A stretch of 21,796 nt of DNA from the NCBI GenBank assembly GCA_044354975.1, contig JBIKZA010000043.1:1-21796 (forward strand). The letters run 5' to 3'. The notes under the pieces are model-generated. The model searched no databases and was not told the DNA's origin. It was given only the letters and a program-made list of their open reading frames with translations. Numbering within the stretch: the first letter of the stretch is position 1; every line of letters starts with the position of its first letter. This DNA is from CAIZGX01 sp044354975 (lineage in GTDB: Bacteria; Bacteroidota; Bacteroidia; Flavobacteriales_D; Sanyastnellaceae). A program made the translations under genes and the position numbers. This document shows, one piece after another, positions 14,409 to 21,796 of this stretch.

Positions 14409-16016
14409 TTATGCTTTCACCTTCGGAGAAGCCGAAAGCAAGGCTTCACTTGCATAGTCCTTGAACTTCTCGAAATTCATTACAAACTTCTCTGCTAACT
14501 CATTCGCTTTCGCGTCGTATGCGTCTTTGTCTGACCACGTGTTGCGTGGATTCAACATTTCTGCAGGAACTTCTGGACATGCCGTTGGCATTGCCAATCC
14601 GAACACTTCATGTGTTGCGAATTCAACATTGTTCAACTTTCCTTCCAACGCTGCAGTAATCATTGCACGTGTGAAGCTCAATTTCATGCGGCTTCCAACT
14701 CCGTATGATCCACCGGACCACCCGGTATTAATCAACCAAACTTGTGCTCCGCTCTCATCAATCTTCTTACCCAACATCTCTGCATAAGCGGTTGGATGTA
14801 ACGGTAAGAAAGGCGCACCGAAACATGCACTGAATGTCGTCGTTGGCTCTGTAATTCCAGCCTCTGTTCCAGCAACCTTAGCGGTGTATCCGCTAATGAA
14901 TTGGTACATCGCCTGCTCCTTCGTAAGCTTGCTAATCGGAGGCAATACACCGAACGCATCGCAAGTCAAGAAGAAAATATTCTTAGGAATTCCACCCACA
15001 CTTGGATTCATCGTATTATCGATGTGCTCCAACGGATAGCTCACACGTGTGTTCTCTGTCTTCGCGCTTTCGGCGTAATCGGGAGTTACTCCGTCGTCTT
15101 CAAAGCCAATGTTCTCTAACAACGCTCCGAACTTAATCGCATCGTAAATCTGAGGCTCTTTCTCGCGTGACAAATCTATCGTCTTCGCATAACACCCTCC
15201 CTCAAAATTGAAAACCGTTGTGTCGGTCCAACCGTGCTCATCGTCTCCAATCAATCTTCTATTCGGATCAGAAGACAAAGTCGTTTTTCCAGTACCGGAA
15301 AGTCCGAAGAACACTGCTGTGTCGCCGTCTTTGCCTACGTTCGCAGAACAGTGCATTGACAATACATTCTTCTCGTGTGGAAGAACGTAGTTCAACACCG
15401 TAAATATTCCTTTTTTAATCTCTCCTGTATAGCCGGTTCCGCCAATAATCGCCATCTTCTTGGTGAAGTCGATGATTGCGAAATTATGCTGACGAGTTCC
15501 GTCGATTTCTGGATCGGCCATGAACTCTGGCGCGCAGATGACGTGCCACTCAGGAGACATTGTTGTTAATTCTTCCGCAGTTGGACGCAAGAACATGTTG
15601 CTTGCAAACATGTTGCTCCAAGGAAATTCCGTTACCACACGCACATTCATGCGGTAGCGCGGGTCTGCGCAGACATAGGCGTCGCGCACATATACTTCTC
15701 GTCCGTTTAAATAAGCACACATGCGCTCATACAAACGAGTGAATTTTTCTGAATCAAAAGGAATGTTGAATTGGCTCCACCAAACACTGTTTTCAGTTGA
15801 AGCGTCTTTTACAATAAACTTGTCTTGTGGAGACCTGCCGGTGAATTCTCCGGTATCAATGGCTAAAGCGCCAGTATTCGTAAGTGTTCCCTGAGAAAGT
15901 AAAATGGTTTCTTCAACCAATTCTGCAGGTGTCATGTTCCAATATGCAGTGGAAACATGTTTAAGTCCGAGGTAGGCTAATGTAGCGCCTTCGGGACGTG
16001 TACCGATGTTTGTCAT
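14409..16016 (-). CDS. pckA: Phosphoenolpyruvate carboxykinase (ATP)
   Basis: This 535-residue protein matches ATP-dependent PEP carboxykinase in length and motifs. It has the substrate-binding RSPQDK (Arg61), GTGYTGEIKKG near 193-203 with its metal/phosphate-handling lysines, the P-loop GLSGTGKTTLS at 238-248, the metal-binding DDEHGW near 258, and NPSVGGIPKNIFFLTCDAFGVLPP. It converts oxaloacetate and ATP to PEP, CO2 and ADP, the entry step of gluconeogenesis, in the cytoplasm. A TAnnTTTG element lies at 16055-16062 upstream, just past the rimM terminator, so pckA appears to have its own promoter. Its 3' end is 12 bp from the fasciclin gene. Confidence 0.96.
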   Translation of the reverse strand: MTNIGTRPEGATLAYLGLKHVSTAYWNMTPAELVEETILLSQGTLTNTGALAIDTGEFTGRSPQDKFIVKDASTENSVWWSQFNIPFDSEKFTRLYERMCAYLNGREVYVRDAYVCADPRYRMNVRVVTEFPWSNMFASNMFLRPTAEELTTMSPEWHVICAPEFMADPEIDGTRQHNFAIIDFTKKMAIIGGTGYTGEIKKGIFTVLNYVLPHEKNVLSMHCSANVGKDGDTAVFFGLSGTGKTTLSSDPNRRLIGDDEHGWTDTTVFNFEGGCYAKTIDLSREKEPQIYDAIKFGALLENIGFEDDGVTPDYAESAKTENTRVSYPLEHIDNTMNPSVGGIPKNIFFLTCDAFGVLPPISKLTKEQAMYQFISGYTAKVAGTEAGITEPTTTFSACFGAPFLPLHPTAYAEMLGKKIDESGAQVWLINTGWSGGSYGVGSRMKLSFTRAMITAALEGKLNNVEFATHEVFGLAMPTACPEVPAEMLNPRNTWSDKDAYDAKANELAEKFVMNFEKFKDYASEALLSASPKVKA

Positions 16017-16054
16017 GAATAAAAATTTGGTTCGACTATCATTGAATCGTTTGG

Positions 16055-16062
16055 CAAATGTA
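16055..16062 (-). promoter_or_regulatory. Putative -7 element (TACATTTG) of pckA
   Basis: Reading the minus strand, TACATTTG is a perfect TAnnTTTG match about 38 bp upstream of the pckA ATG. No convincing TTTG lies 19-22 bp upstream, where the rimM terminator stem sits, so the -33 half is unsupported. Confidence 0.5.
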
Positions 16063-16065
16063 AGA

Positions 16066-16104
16066 ATAAAAAAAGGGCTGAGAATCCTCGAAACTCAACC
16101 CTTT
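16066..16104 (-). terminator. Rho-independent terminator after rimM
   Basis: Reading the minus strand, AAAGGGTTGAG pairs with CTCAGCCCTTT (one G-U wobble) around an 11-nt loop. A run of seven T then ATT follows. It lies about 33 bp after the rimM stop and ahead of pckA. Confidence 0.85.
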
Positions 16105-16136
16105 CTCAACCATTATCGGTTTGAAATGTTGATTAA

Positions 16137-16667
16137 TTACTCTAAGTATAACTCTATCAGTCCTTCAGGGGCTGAAGTAGAAATGGTTTTGCTCTCGTCA
16201 TCTATTTCCAAAACGAATTCGGGTTGAAGGGGAAGTAAGATGAGTTTGCCCGTATTGTGACGAATTTCAAGCTGAGGATTCTTTCTGTTCTCCACCACCT
16301 CTTCCACTACTCCAATGCTGCCATGCGTTTGGTCGAAGACCTCGTATCCGACCCAATTCACCATATCTCTGCGATCTTCGTCTTTTACGGAAAGTTCGGT
16401 CAAACGCACATACACCATGGACTTCAACAAAGATTTGGCGGTGGATTCGTCGTTCACACCAGCCAAACGCACCTTCACGGAATCGTTGGTTTTCGGTTCG
16501 AAAAGCTCAATTTTGTATGGAACCAAACTGTCCTTAATTTCCAAAAAAAGAAATTTCAATTCCCTATAATCTCCCACCTTCGCGGTATCTAGAAAAACAG
16601 TCAACTCGCCTTTGTATCCGTGAAGCTTGGTAATCTTTCCCAAGCAGTGCATTTCGTCTTTGTTCAT
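16137..16667 (-). CDS. rimM: 16S rRNA processing protein / 30S maturation factor
   Basis: This 176-residue protein has the RimM plan. The N-terminal domain begins LGKITKLHGYKGELTVFLDT. A PRC-barrel C-terminal domain follows, with NWVGYEVFDQTHGSIGVVEEVVE and LILLPLQPEFVLEIDDESKTI ending in a GLIELYLE-type tail. RimM binds S19 and helps mature the 3' part of the 30S subunit. In most bacteria it directly follows rpsP; here rpsP is on the same strand about 2 kb upstream, with ctlX and an oppositely oriented pirin between. It is divergent from pirin with a 34-bp gap and ends at a strong terminator. Confidence 0.92.
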   Translation of the reverse strand: MNKDEMHCLGKITKLHGYKGELTVFLDTAKVGDYRELKFLFLEIKDSLVPYKIELFEPKTNDSVKVRLAGVNDESTAKSLLKSMVYVRLTELSVKDEDRRDMVNWVGYEVFDQTHGSIGVVEEVVENRKNPQLEIRHNTGKLILLPLQPEFVLEIDDESKTISTSAPEGLIELYLE

Positions 16668-16693
16668 GGTGCGAAGATAATGATGTAAATTTG
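16659..16693 (+). promoter_or_regulatory. Putative promoter of the pirin gene
   Basis: TAAATTTG at 16686-16693 matches TAnnTTTG perfectly. TTTG at 16659-16662 lies 23 bp upstream, slightly longer than usual and inside the start of rimM. The pirin ATG is at 16702, so the leader would be only a few bases. Confidence 0.55.
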
Positions 16694-16701
16694 CCGAACT
16701 T

Positions 16702-17571
16702 ATGAAAAGAACCCTTCAATCCATTATACCACCGCCGCCAACCAATTTCGTTGGAGACGGATTCAAAGTTCATCACTTCATTCCCGATTACTATTTGAGT
16801 ATGGAAAGAATGAATCCGTTCATTATGTTGGATTACGCGGCTCCGCATTACTTCCCTCCGACAGAAGTTCAGAAGGGCGTGGGTGTTCATCCGCACAAAG
16901 GATTTGAAACTGTAACTATCGCTTACAAAGGAAGAGTTGCGCATCACGATAGCGCAGGAAACAGCGGAATCATTGGCGAAGGAGATGTGCAATGGATGAC
17001 CGCGGCATCTGGTATTCTTCACAAAGAATATCATGAAAAAGAATTTTCAAAAGCAGGTGGAATATTTTCCATGGTTCAACTGTGGGTGAATCTTCCTGCA
17101 GCCGATAAACTTTCAAAACCGAAGTATCAAGAAATTTTAAATTCGGATATTCCGAAAGTACAATTGCCAAACGATTCTGGAATTGTTGAAGTCATTGCTG
17201 GAAATTATGAAGGCGCGAAAGGCGCAGCTTCAACCTTCACTGAAGTTCATGCTCTCAATGTGAAATTAAAAGCCGGAGGAACAGCGAATTTTTCATTCAA
17301 TGAACGAAACAACACAGGAGTTCTCATAATTTCAGGAAGCATTACCGTGAATGAAGAACAAAAGCTCGCGACTAGCGAATTCGGACTATTCAGCAACGAC
17401 GGAGAATTGTTTAGTATTTCATGCGATGAAGATGCGGTAGTGCTCATTCTTTCCGGAGAGCCGATTCTAGAGCCTATTGCAGCATACGGTCCTTTCGTAA
17501 TGAATACGAAACAAGAACTCATGGATGCCTTCCATCAGTTTGAAAGAGGAGAGTTTGGAGAACTTGAATAA
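16702..17571 (+). CDS. Pirin family bicupin protein
   Basis: This 289-residue two-cupin protein carries the pirin metal site: His63 and His65 in GVHPHKGFETVT, then His107 and Glu109 in SGILHKEY. PRxxxxNPF-like features are seen in MERMNPFIMLDYAAP at the start. The C-terminal cupin, around 230-285, lacks obvious metal ligands, as usual. Bacterial pirins include quercetin dioxygenases and regulators of pyruvate metabolism; the substrate here cannot be told. It is transcribed against its neighbours, diverging from rimM and converging on ctlX with only 10 bp between the stops. Confidence 0.92.
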   Translation: MKRTLQSIIPPPPTNFVGDGFKVHHFIPDYYLSMERMNPFIMLDYAAPHYFPPTEVQKGVGVHPHKGFETVTIAYKGRVAHHDSAGNSGIIGEGDVQWMTAASGILHKEYHEKEFSKAGGIFSMVQLWVNLPAADKLSKPKYQEILNSDIPKVQLPNDSGIVEVIAGNYEGAKGAASTFTEVHALNVKLKAGGTANFSFNERNNTGVLIISGSITVNEEQKLATSEFGLFSNDGELFSISCDEDAVVLILSGEPILEPIAAYGPFVMNTKQELMDAFHQFERGEFGELE

Positions 17572-17581
17572 GTTCTACTGT

Positions 17582-18514
17582 TCAAAACACTTCTGCGAGC
17601 ATGCATCGTGCACTCCCGCCACCAATGGTTTCTATAACAGGAATATTGAAACGAATAAAGTCTACACGCTGCTTCAGAAAATCAATTTGTTCACTCGCTA
17701 AACTCTGATATGCCGTTTCTGAAAGTACCAATTTATTGTTGTTTTGCCCGTCTCGAAGTAAGAGCATATTTCCCGCAAAGGCATTCATTTGATCCATTGA
17801 AATTTCAAGAACGCTTTTTCCTAAGCGACTAACTTCATTCACAAAGAGCCTTCTACTTTCCTCATCTGACATGCATTCCAAACAGACAACAACAAAATCA
17901 TCGCCCATGCACATGACCACATTCGTGTGGTAAATGGGTTGACCGTTTTTATCAATAGCAGAGAACTTGAATGGTGTGTAATGAATTTGCTTGCAAAGCT
18001 CCTCAAACACAACTTCACTCGTTCGTGAAGAAATCGCAGCAAACGCAACTTTATGCTCATGATCAAAAACCACACTTCCTGTTCCTTCCAGAAATAAATT
18101 ATCCGATTCGAAATGCGTTAAGTCTAGAACCTTTTCAAAATTGAATTTTTGTTGAAGTTCTAGCACAACTTCCAGTCGTCTTTCGCAGCGTCTGTTAAAC
18201 GCTTCCATGGGATATAAAATAAGCGTGCCGTTCGGATGGAAAGAAATCCAATTGTTTGGAAAAACCGCATCTGGCTTTGTTGGAACGAGTGTGTCTTCAA
18301 CTACATGAACATGAATTTCATTCGCGCGAAGTTGATTCACCACTCTATCGAACTCATGAATGGCCAATTCTAAAATCTGTTCTCTCGAACCATTAATCTC
18401 ATGTTGAAATGAATTGCTTGCGGCTGTTTCTTCATTGAATCCGAATGCAGCCGGACGCACCATCATTACTGTATTCGCGAAGAAAGATTTTTCTGTTGTT
18501 ACCAAGGAAGACAT
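17582..18514 (-). CDS. ctlX: Amidinotransferase-fold hydrolase (CtlX-like, arginine deiminase-related)
   Basis: This 310-residue protein has the guanidine-modifying fold. The N-terminus is MVRPAAFGFN. The acidic site residue Asp82 lies in DAVFPNNWIS, Glu143 in FLEGTGSVVFD and His196 in YHTNVVMCMG. The nucleophile Cys304 lies in the terminal GGGSARCMLAEVF. This matches the family annotated as citrulline utilization hydrolase CtlX; related enzymes deiminate or transfer amidino groups. No arginine or citrulline pathway gene is beside it, so the substrate (arginine, citrulline or other) is inferred from family only. It is separated from rpsP by a strong terminator and ends 10 bp from the convergent pirin stop. 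Confidence 0.85.
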   Translation of the reverse strand: MSSLVTTEKSFFANTVMMVRPAAFGFNEETAASNSFQHEINGSREQILELAIHEFDRVVNQLRANEIHVHVVEDTLVPTKPDAVFPNNWISFHPNGTLILYPMEAFNRRCERRLEVVLELQQKFNFEKVLDLTHFESDNLFLEGTGSVVFDHEHKVAFAAISSRTSEVVFEELCKQIHYTPFKFSAIDKNGQPIYHTNVVMCMGDDFVVVCLECMSDEESRRLFVNEVSRLGKSVLEISMDQMNAFAGNMLLLRDGQNNNKLVLSETAYQSLASEQIDFLKQRVDFIRFNIPVIETIGGGSARCMLAEVF

Positions 18515-18549
18515 ATCAAACCATATTTATTATTCTCAGCAGCCAAGTT

Positions 18550-18578
18550 AAAAAAAAAGGGAAGCAATTGCTTCCCTT
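18550..18578 (-). terminator. Rho-independent terminator after rpsP
   Basis: Reading the minus strand, a perfect inverted repeat centred on GGGAAGCAATTGCTTCCC (18558-18575), extended by AAA/TTT, is followed by eight T. It lies about 20 bp after the rpsP stop, a textbook intrinsic terminator. It also isolates ctlX from rpsP transcription. Confidence 0.92.
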
Positions 18579-18598
18579 TCACAAAACGTATAGACTGA

Positions 18599-19231
18599 TT
18601 ATTCAGCAGCAGGAGCTTCGTCAGCCGCAGGTGCTTCAGCAACTGGAGCCTCTTCAGCAGCAGGAGCTTCTTCAGCAACTACAACTTCAGCAGCAGGAGC
18701 TTCTTCAGCAACTGCAACTTCTTCAGCAGCAACAACTTCTTCTTCAACAACTGGATTTGCTTCTGCGTGAGCAGCAGCGGCTGCAGCAGCACGAGCAGCG
18801 ATACGCGCTTCGTTTACTACACGCTCAGCCTTCAATTGCTCTGCCAATGCTTGCTCCTTTACAGAAGAAAGGCCATCGCGCTTCGCTTGAATTTTAGCAT
18901 CTTTAGAATCTAACCAAGCGTTGAATTTCTCATCGGCTTGTTCTTGAGTTAATGCACCTTTCTTAACACCTTTGTCTAAGTGTGTTTTGTATAAAACACC
19001 TTTGTAAGAAAGAATTGCACGAGCTGTGTCTGTTGGCTGCGCTCCGTTATTCAACCAGGTAACTGCTTTGTCTGTGTCTAACACAATTGTAGCAGGATTG
19101 GTGTTTGGATTGTAGCTTCCAATACGCTCGATGAATTTACCATCACGCGGTGAACGCGCATCAGCGGCAACAATGTGAAAGAAAGGTTTACCTTTCTTAC
19201 CGTGGCGCTGTAATCTGATTTTTACTGACAT
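18599..19231 (-). CDS. rpsP: 30S ribosomal protein S16 with long Ala/Glu-rich tail
   Basis: Residues 1-80 are a standard S16: MSVKIRLQRHGKKGKPFFHIV, ADARSPRDGKFIERIGSYNP and KAVTWLNNGAQPTDTARAIL. S16 is about 80-90 residues in most bacteria, whereas this one is 210. Residues 90-150 form a charged helical extension, as found in Bacteroidota S16. Residues 150-210 are low-complexity Ala/Glu/Val/Pro, with repeated EEAPAAE units. S16 binds 16S rRNA early in 30S assembly. A promoter-like element and a small hairpin lie upstream and a strong terminator downstream, so it appears to be a single-gene transcript. rimM, its usual partner, is about 2 kb downstream. Confidence 0.95.
   Translation of the reverse strand: MSVKIRLQRHGKKGKPFFHIVAADARSPRDGKFIERIGSYNPNTNPATIVLDTDKAVTWLNNGAQPTDTARAILSYKGVLYKTHLDKGVKKGALTQEQADEKFNAWLDSKDAKIQAKRDGLSSVKEQALAEQLKAERVVNEARIAARAAAAAAAHAEANPVVEEEVVAAEEVAVAEEAPAAEVVVAEEAPAAEEAPVAEAPAADEAPAAE
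18602..18745 (-). repeat. Low-complexity tandem repeats encoding the S16 tail
   Basis: Imperfect tandem units of about 15-40 bp, reading TTCAGCAGCAGGAGC and variants on the + strand, encode the EEAPAAE-type tail. Such tracts are prone to unit gain or loss between strains. Confidence 0.7.
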
Positions 19232-19246
19232 AATTTTTTGTTTTGT

Positions 19247-19259
19247 GGGTACGAAACCC
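19247..19259 (-). other. Small hairpin in the rpsP leader
   Basis: GGGT / ACCC pair around a 5-nt loop in the roughly 45-base leader between the inferred rpsP promoter and its ATG. It is short and may be chance, but it sits where an S16 leader structure could. Confidence 0.3.
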
Positions 19260-19283
19260 GATTAACAATTTTTAATTGGACGG

Positions 19284-19317
19284 CGAATATACGAGATTTT
19301 CTTCAATTACAGGCAAA
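19284..19317 (-). promoter_or_regulatory. Putative promoter of rpsP
   Basis: Reading the minus strand, TTTG at 19317-19314 and TATATTCG at 19291-19284 are separated by 22 bp. The -7 box has one mismatch to TAnnTTTG. The rpsP ATG is 52 bp downstream of it. Confidence 0.5.
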
Positions 19318-19320
19318 AAA

Positions 19321-21621
19321 CTAGTTTTCCGCAACTATTGAAACCTTCGCCACGTGATCACCTATTCTTACAAAGTACATTCCTGAAGGCCAATGCATTG
19401 AGTTGAAGTTCATCGTTTCATTTAACACGACTCCCCTTTCCAAGCATTTTCCAGTCATATCGCAGATGGTATAGGCATTTCCCATACAGTTCGGACTCAC
19501 CTGAATTTTAAAAGATGATGAAGCTGGATTCGGATAAACCGAAAGCGCAGAAAGCTGCAATTCCTCTTGAATATTGGAAGTTAAACACTGTCCAGGAATG
19601 TTCTCGTCCAACCAGGCTATTCGTTGAGTTATCCAACCCTTTAGTGTATCCAACTCCGCATTGAAGGTTGCAGGCATAGCGCCAATCTCAGGAGCTGGAC
19701 CGCTTACGCCAAGTATTGGCCAACGTTGAAAGTGTCTGGCCTGTGCATTTTGAAGAAGGCCTCGACTGAATTCAATACTGGCAAAAATGATAGCAGTATC
19801 TAAAACATTCGTTCTGTAATATTCGTAATCGCAGCGCAATTCGTTTTGAAAAGTCGTGTCTTGTAACAAGCGCACGTAATAACCTGTGCCATAGTTATCG
19901 GTTCCACAATCGTTATTCAAATGTGCCCATCCTGAACCATCCAAATTCTCATACAACGAACAACCGTATAAATTCTTCCAAGCCCAATCGAAATCCCAAA
20001 CGGGTCCGGCTTTCAATTTTCCTCCATTCGAATTTTTATCCTTGTTGAAGAATACACTCTTTTTAAATCCATCTGCATTTCGTGAAACTTCATTCACCAA
20101 AAGATAATCGATGAAAGATTTAGTATCTAAGTATTTTCGATAGCCCAATTCGGGATCTGCAAAATCGGCGCTGTATAGTGCCGTCTCTAAAGAATCTATG
20201 AAAGAAGCAATGTAGTCTTTCTGAGGTTGAAGCAATTCAAGTTCGTTCGGAGATTGATATATGAAATGAATATCAAAACCAGGATGATCAATGGGAGAAT
20301 AATTAGACTGAAAACTGTTGTTCCAATCCCATAAATTTTGTTGAAGAATATATCCACCTGTAATTGAATCTCCGCCTAAATCGAGCGGTGTCAAATTTGC
20401 AATATCAACACGCGTCGAATCGCGTTTTATCTTTTCAGCCAACAAATAAATCCCTTTGTAAGAGCTGTCTACTCTGACTTCTACTAGGCGTGATCGAACA
20501 CTGTAATTACCCATTCCTCCGAACATTTGAAATGCAAGTGCATTTCTTAGCATGGAACGGTCATTGTAATTGGAAATCAACACCCAATCATTCTCAGCCG
20601 GCATGCCCAATATTGAAACATTGTTATTTGTGCCATCAGCTAACCTCGTTTCAAATCCATAGGGCGTTTGCGGATATCCTGCAGAAGACGCCCCACGAAT
20701 TTCAATTCCAATGTGCCCATTGTAAACATTAGCGCTGTCGTTCACATAAGTTAGATTGCCATACCCATTGTACTTAATCTCCATAGTGCAATTGACTTTC
20801 GTGTCTTGTACAATGGTTTGCCCTTGCGTATTGATTAACACAATCGGAATTTCCGAACTCTCAAAATTAACGACTCCCAAATCGGTTGCACACAAATCAA
20901 AAGTCCCTGTCGCACCCCCATATCCGAACACCTGCACATACAATGTTTCACCCGGTGTCATATCGAACAGGGTTGCAATTGAATAATAATCAACACCACT
21001 GTCATCGTCACATGCCACAACCCAAACACTGATGCAATCTACACCTCTCCAAACAGCCAATCCGGTATCGTTTAAACTACCACTAGCAGTATTGAAATTT
21101 ATATTTCCCGAGGGAGGCACAACAACCGAGTACCATTGATCAGCTCCTGAAAAACTCGCACATCCTGGATTAAGTCCTGAGTTACCTGCATTCACATTGC
21201 TGCCTGTCACGCACGCCCCTAATTCCATGGGTATGGGATTGCACGGTTGATTACCAGGAGGTGCCAGCGAACTGCAATTTCCTATTCCAGAAAAAACGTT
21301 TCCAGCGGTGGGATATGGACCGTTTGAAAAAAGTAAATTCCATGAAGCGTCATATAAACTATATGAATTCTCATTTTCATAATCAGCTGCGGTATAACTC
21401 AATTCAATGGAATCACCGTCACAGATTGCCAGAGTGTCTTGACTTCCATATCCTGCTGCGAAGAACACTCCAGCATCTATTCCATTCACTGTAATTGTCA
21501 AATATCCCCCATTCCAACCATCGCCATAACTATCGAAAGTTAAAAGGGTATAATTGCAGCATTGTGCATTTGATTCAGCGAAAGAAAATAAAACAAGAAA
21601 AAATAGAAAACACTGCTTCAT
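19321..21621 (-). CDS. Secreted CotH-kinase-like protein with T9SS sorting domain
   Basis: The 766-residue protein starts with a signal peptide (MKQCFLFFLVLFSFAESNAQ). A Cys-rich beta module follows with SYGDGWNGG (about 20-115), as seen in Bacteroidota surface proteins. A second beta-sandwich (about 125-245) has ADQWYSVVVPPSG and GETLYVQVFGYGG, like pre-peptidase/CUB-type domains. Residues about 255-640 resemble CotH: IEIRGASSAGYPQ, LISNYNDRSMLRNALAFQM, SYKGIYLLAEKIKRD and GPVWDFDWAWKN, which correspond to the atypical-kinase core of spore-coat CotH. The last 75 residues (VYPNPAS, CDMTGKCLERG, GMYFVRIGD) are a type A sorting domain. Start 21621 is preferred to an upstream in-frame ATG at 21753 because of the signal peptide and because the latter overlaps another gene. 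Confidence 0.88.
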   Translation of the reverse strand: MKQCFLFFLVLFSFAESNAQCCNYTLLTFDSYGDGWNGGYLTITVNGIDAGVFFAAGYGSQDTLAICDGDSIELSYTAADYENENSYSLYDASWNLLFSNGPYPTAGNVFSGIGNCSSLAPPGNQPCNPIPMELGACVTGSNVNAGNSGLNPGCASFSGADQWYSVVVPPSGNINFNTASGSLNDTGLAVWRGVDCISVWVVACDDDSGVDYYSIATLFDMTPGETLYVQVFGYGGATGTFDLCATDLGVVNFESSEIPIVLINTQGQTIVQDTKVNCTMEIKYNGYGNLTYVNDSANVYNGHIGIEIRGASSAGYPQTPYGFETRLADGTNNNVSILGMPAENDWVLISNYNDRSMLRNALAFQMFGGMGNYSVRSRLVEVRVDSSYKGIYLLAEKIKRDSTRVDIANLTPLDLGGDSITGGYILQQNLWDWNNSFQSNYSPIDHPGFDIHFIYQSPNELELLQPQKDYIASFIDSLETALYSADFADPELGYRKYLDTKSFIDYLLVNEVSRNADGFKKSVFFNKDKNSNGGKLKAGPVWDFDWAWKNLYGCSLYENLDGSGWAHLNNDCGTDNYGTGYYVRLLQDTTFQNELRCDYEYYRTNVLDTAIIFASIEFSRGLLQNAQARHFQRWPILGVSGPAPEIGAMPATFNAELDTLKGWITQRIAWLDENIPGQCLTSNIQEELQLSALSVYPNPASSSFKIQVSPNCMGNAYTICDMTGKCLERGVVLNETMNFNSMHWPSGMYFVRIGDHVAKVSIVAEN

Positions 21622-21649
21622 CAGATAAAGATAAGACCGTTTGTGAAAA

Positions 21650-21796
21650 TTATTTAAATTGATCCAAAGCAAAAAGAATGTACCTCTCCCAATCCCACCG
21701 CAAAATCTCATGTTCTCCTGCTCGAAGGTGATAGGCCATATTTCCAAATTCAATGGACTCGTTCGCAGATGGGTATTTGTATGGAATTTCCAATGT
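21650..21796 (-). CDS. C-terminal fragment of an unrecognised protein, cut by the right edge
   Basis: On the minus strand a frame is open from the window edge to a TAA at 21652-21650, giving 48 residues. They include EIPYKYPSANESIEFGN and RAGEHEILRWDWERYILFALDQFK, which have the composition of a real soluble protein end. It lies on the same strand as the CotH gene, with 28 bp between its stop and the CotH start, so the two may share a transcript. Too little is visible to name a family. Confidence 0.6.
   Translation of the reverse strand, partial: TLEIPYKYPSANESIEFGNMAYHLRAGEHEILRWDWERYILFALDQFK

Noticed and set aside
17572..17581. Terminator between pirin and ctlX
   Set aside because: The gap is only 10 bp and I found no hairpin across the two gene ends.
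18445..18897. Plus-strand frame encoding a Gln/Leu-rich protein
   Set aside because: It is the antisense of the S16 Ala/Glu repeat tail; the QQLQ repeats simply mirror the tandem DNA repeat.
21622..21753. Upstream extension of the CotH-like gene
   Set aside because: It would bury the signal peptide 44 residues in, and it overlaps the coding end of the neighbouring gene in another frame.

Overview
The window reads as a chromosomal segment of a Bacteroidota bacterium, most likely Flavobacteriales (Cryomorphaceae/Crocinitomicaceae-like). The reasons are two large secreted proteins with C-terminal type IX secretion (T9SS) sorting domains, a ribosomal protein S16 with a long Ala/Glu tail, TAnnTTTG promoter elements instead of sigma-70 boxes, no Shine-Dalgarno sequences, and a conserved set of housekeeping genes. 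It is mostly ordinary core genome. There are no rRNA or tRNA genes, insertion sequences, phage genes or CRISPR arrays.

Layout. Positions 1-6180 (+) hold a tight gene run: a membrane Fe-S protein cut by the left edge, a CCG-domain partner, fabG, a VWA-type membrane protein, a cytoplasmic solute-binding-fold protein and a YdcF/SanA-like protein. Positions 6235-10183 (+) hold a TPR protein, comA (phosphosulfolactate synthase), a single-domain rhodanese, a DedA membrane protein and aroE; the last four are nearly abutting or overlapping. Positions 10285-10961 (+) are a compact type II toxin-antitoxin pair (DUF6364-like antitoxin, PIN toxin) with its own clear promoter. Positions 10951-13176 (-) encode a T9SS-exported FG-GAP/VCBS repeat protein. 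A small membrane-anchored protein follows at 13230-13754 (+).

Between that gene and the convergent fasciclin-domain lipoprotein gene (13899-14396, -), the whole 144-bp gap from stop codon to stop codon is an array of ten miniature perfect hairpins. Each has a 3-nt loop, begins and ends with AT, and is separated from the next by exactly two bases. Stem sequences differ from unit to unit while keeping their pairing, and the unit orientation flips at 13817/13818. This is the most unusual structure in the window.

To the right are pckA (-), rimM (-), a pirin (+), a CtlX-like amidinotransferase (-), rpsP (-), a T9SS-exported CotH-kinase-like protein (-) and, at the right edge, the C-terminus of an unrecognised protein (-). 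The usual rpsP-rimM neighbourhood is split here by the pirin/ctlX pair. Clear hairpin-plus-U-tract terminators follow rpsP and rimM.

Functional links that can be argued are: membrane Fe-S plus CCG protein as a quinone/thiol-linked redox module; comA with the adjacent rhodanese as a possible PEP-plus-sulfite route; the autoregulated toxin-antitoxin pair; and pckA with the fasciclin lipoprotein in one transcript.
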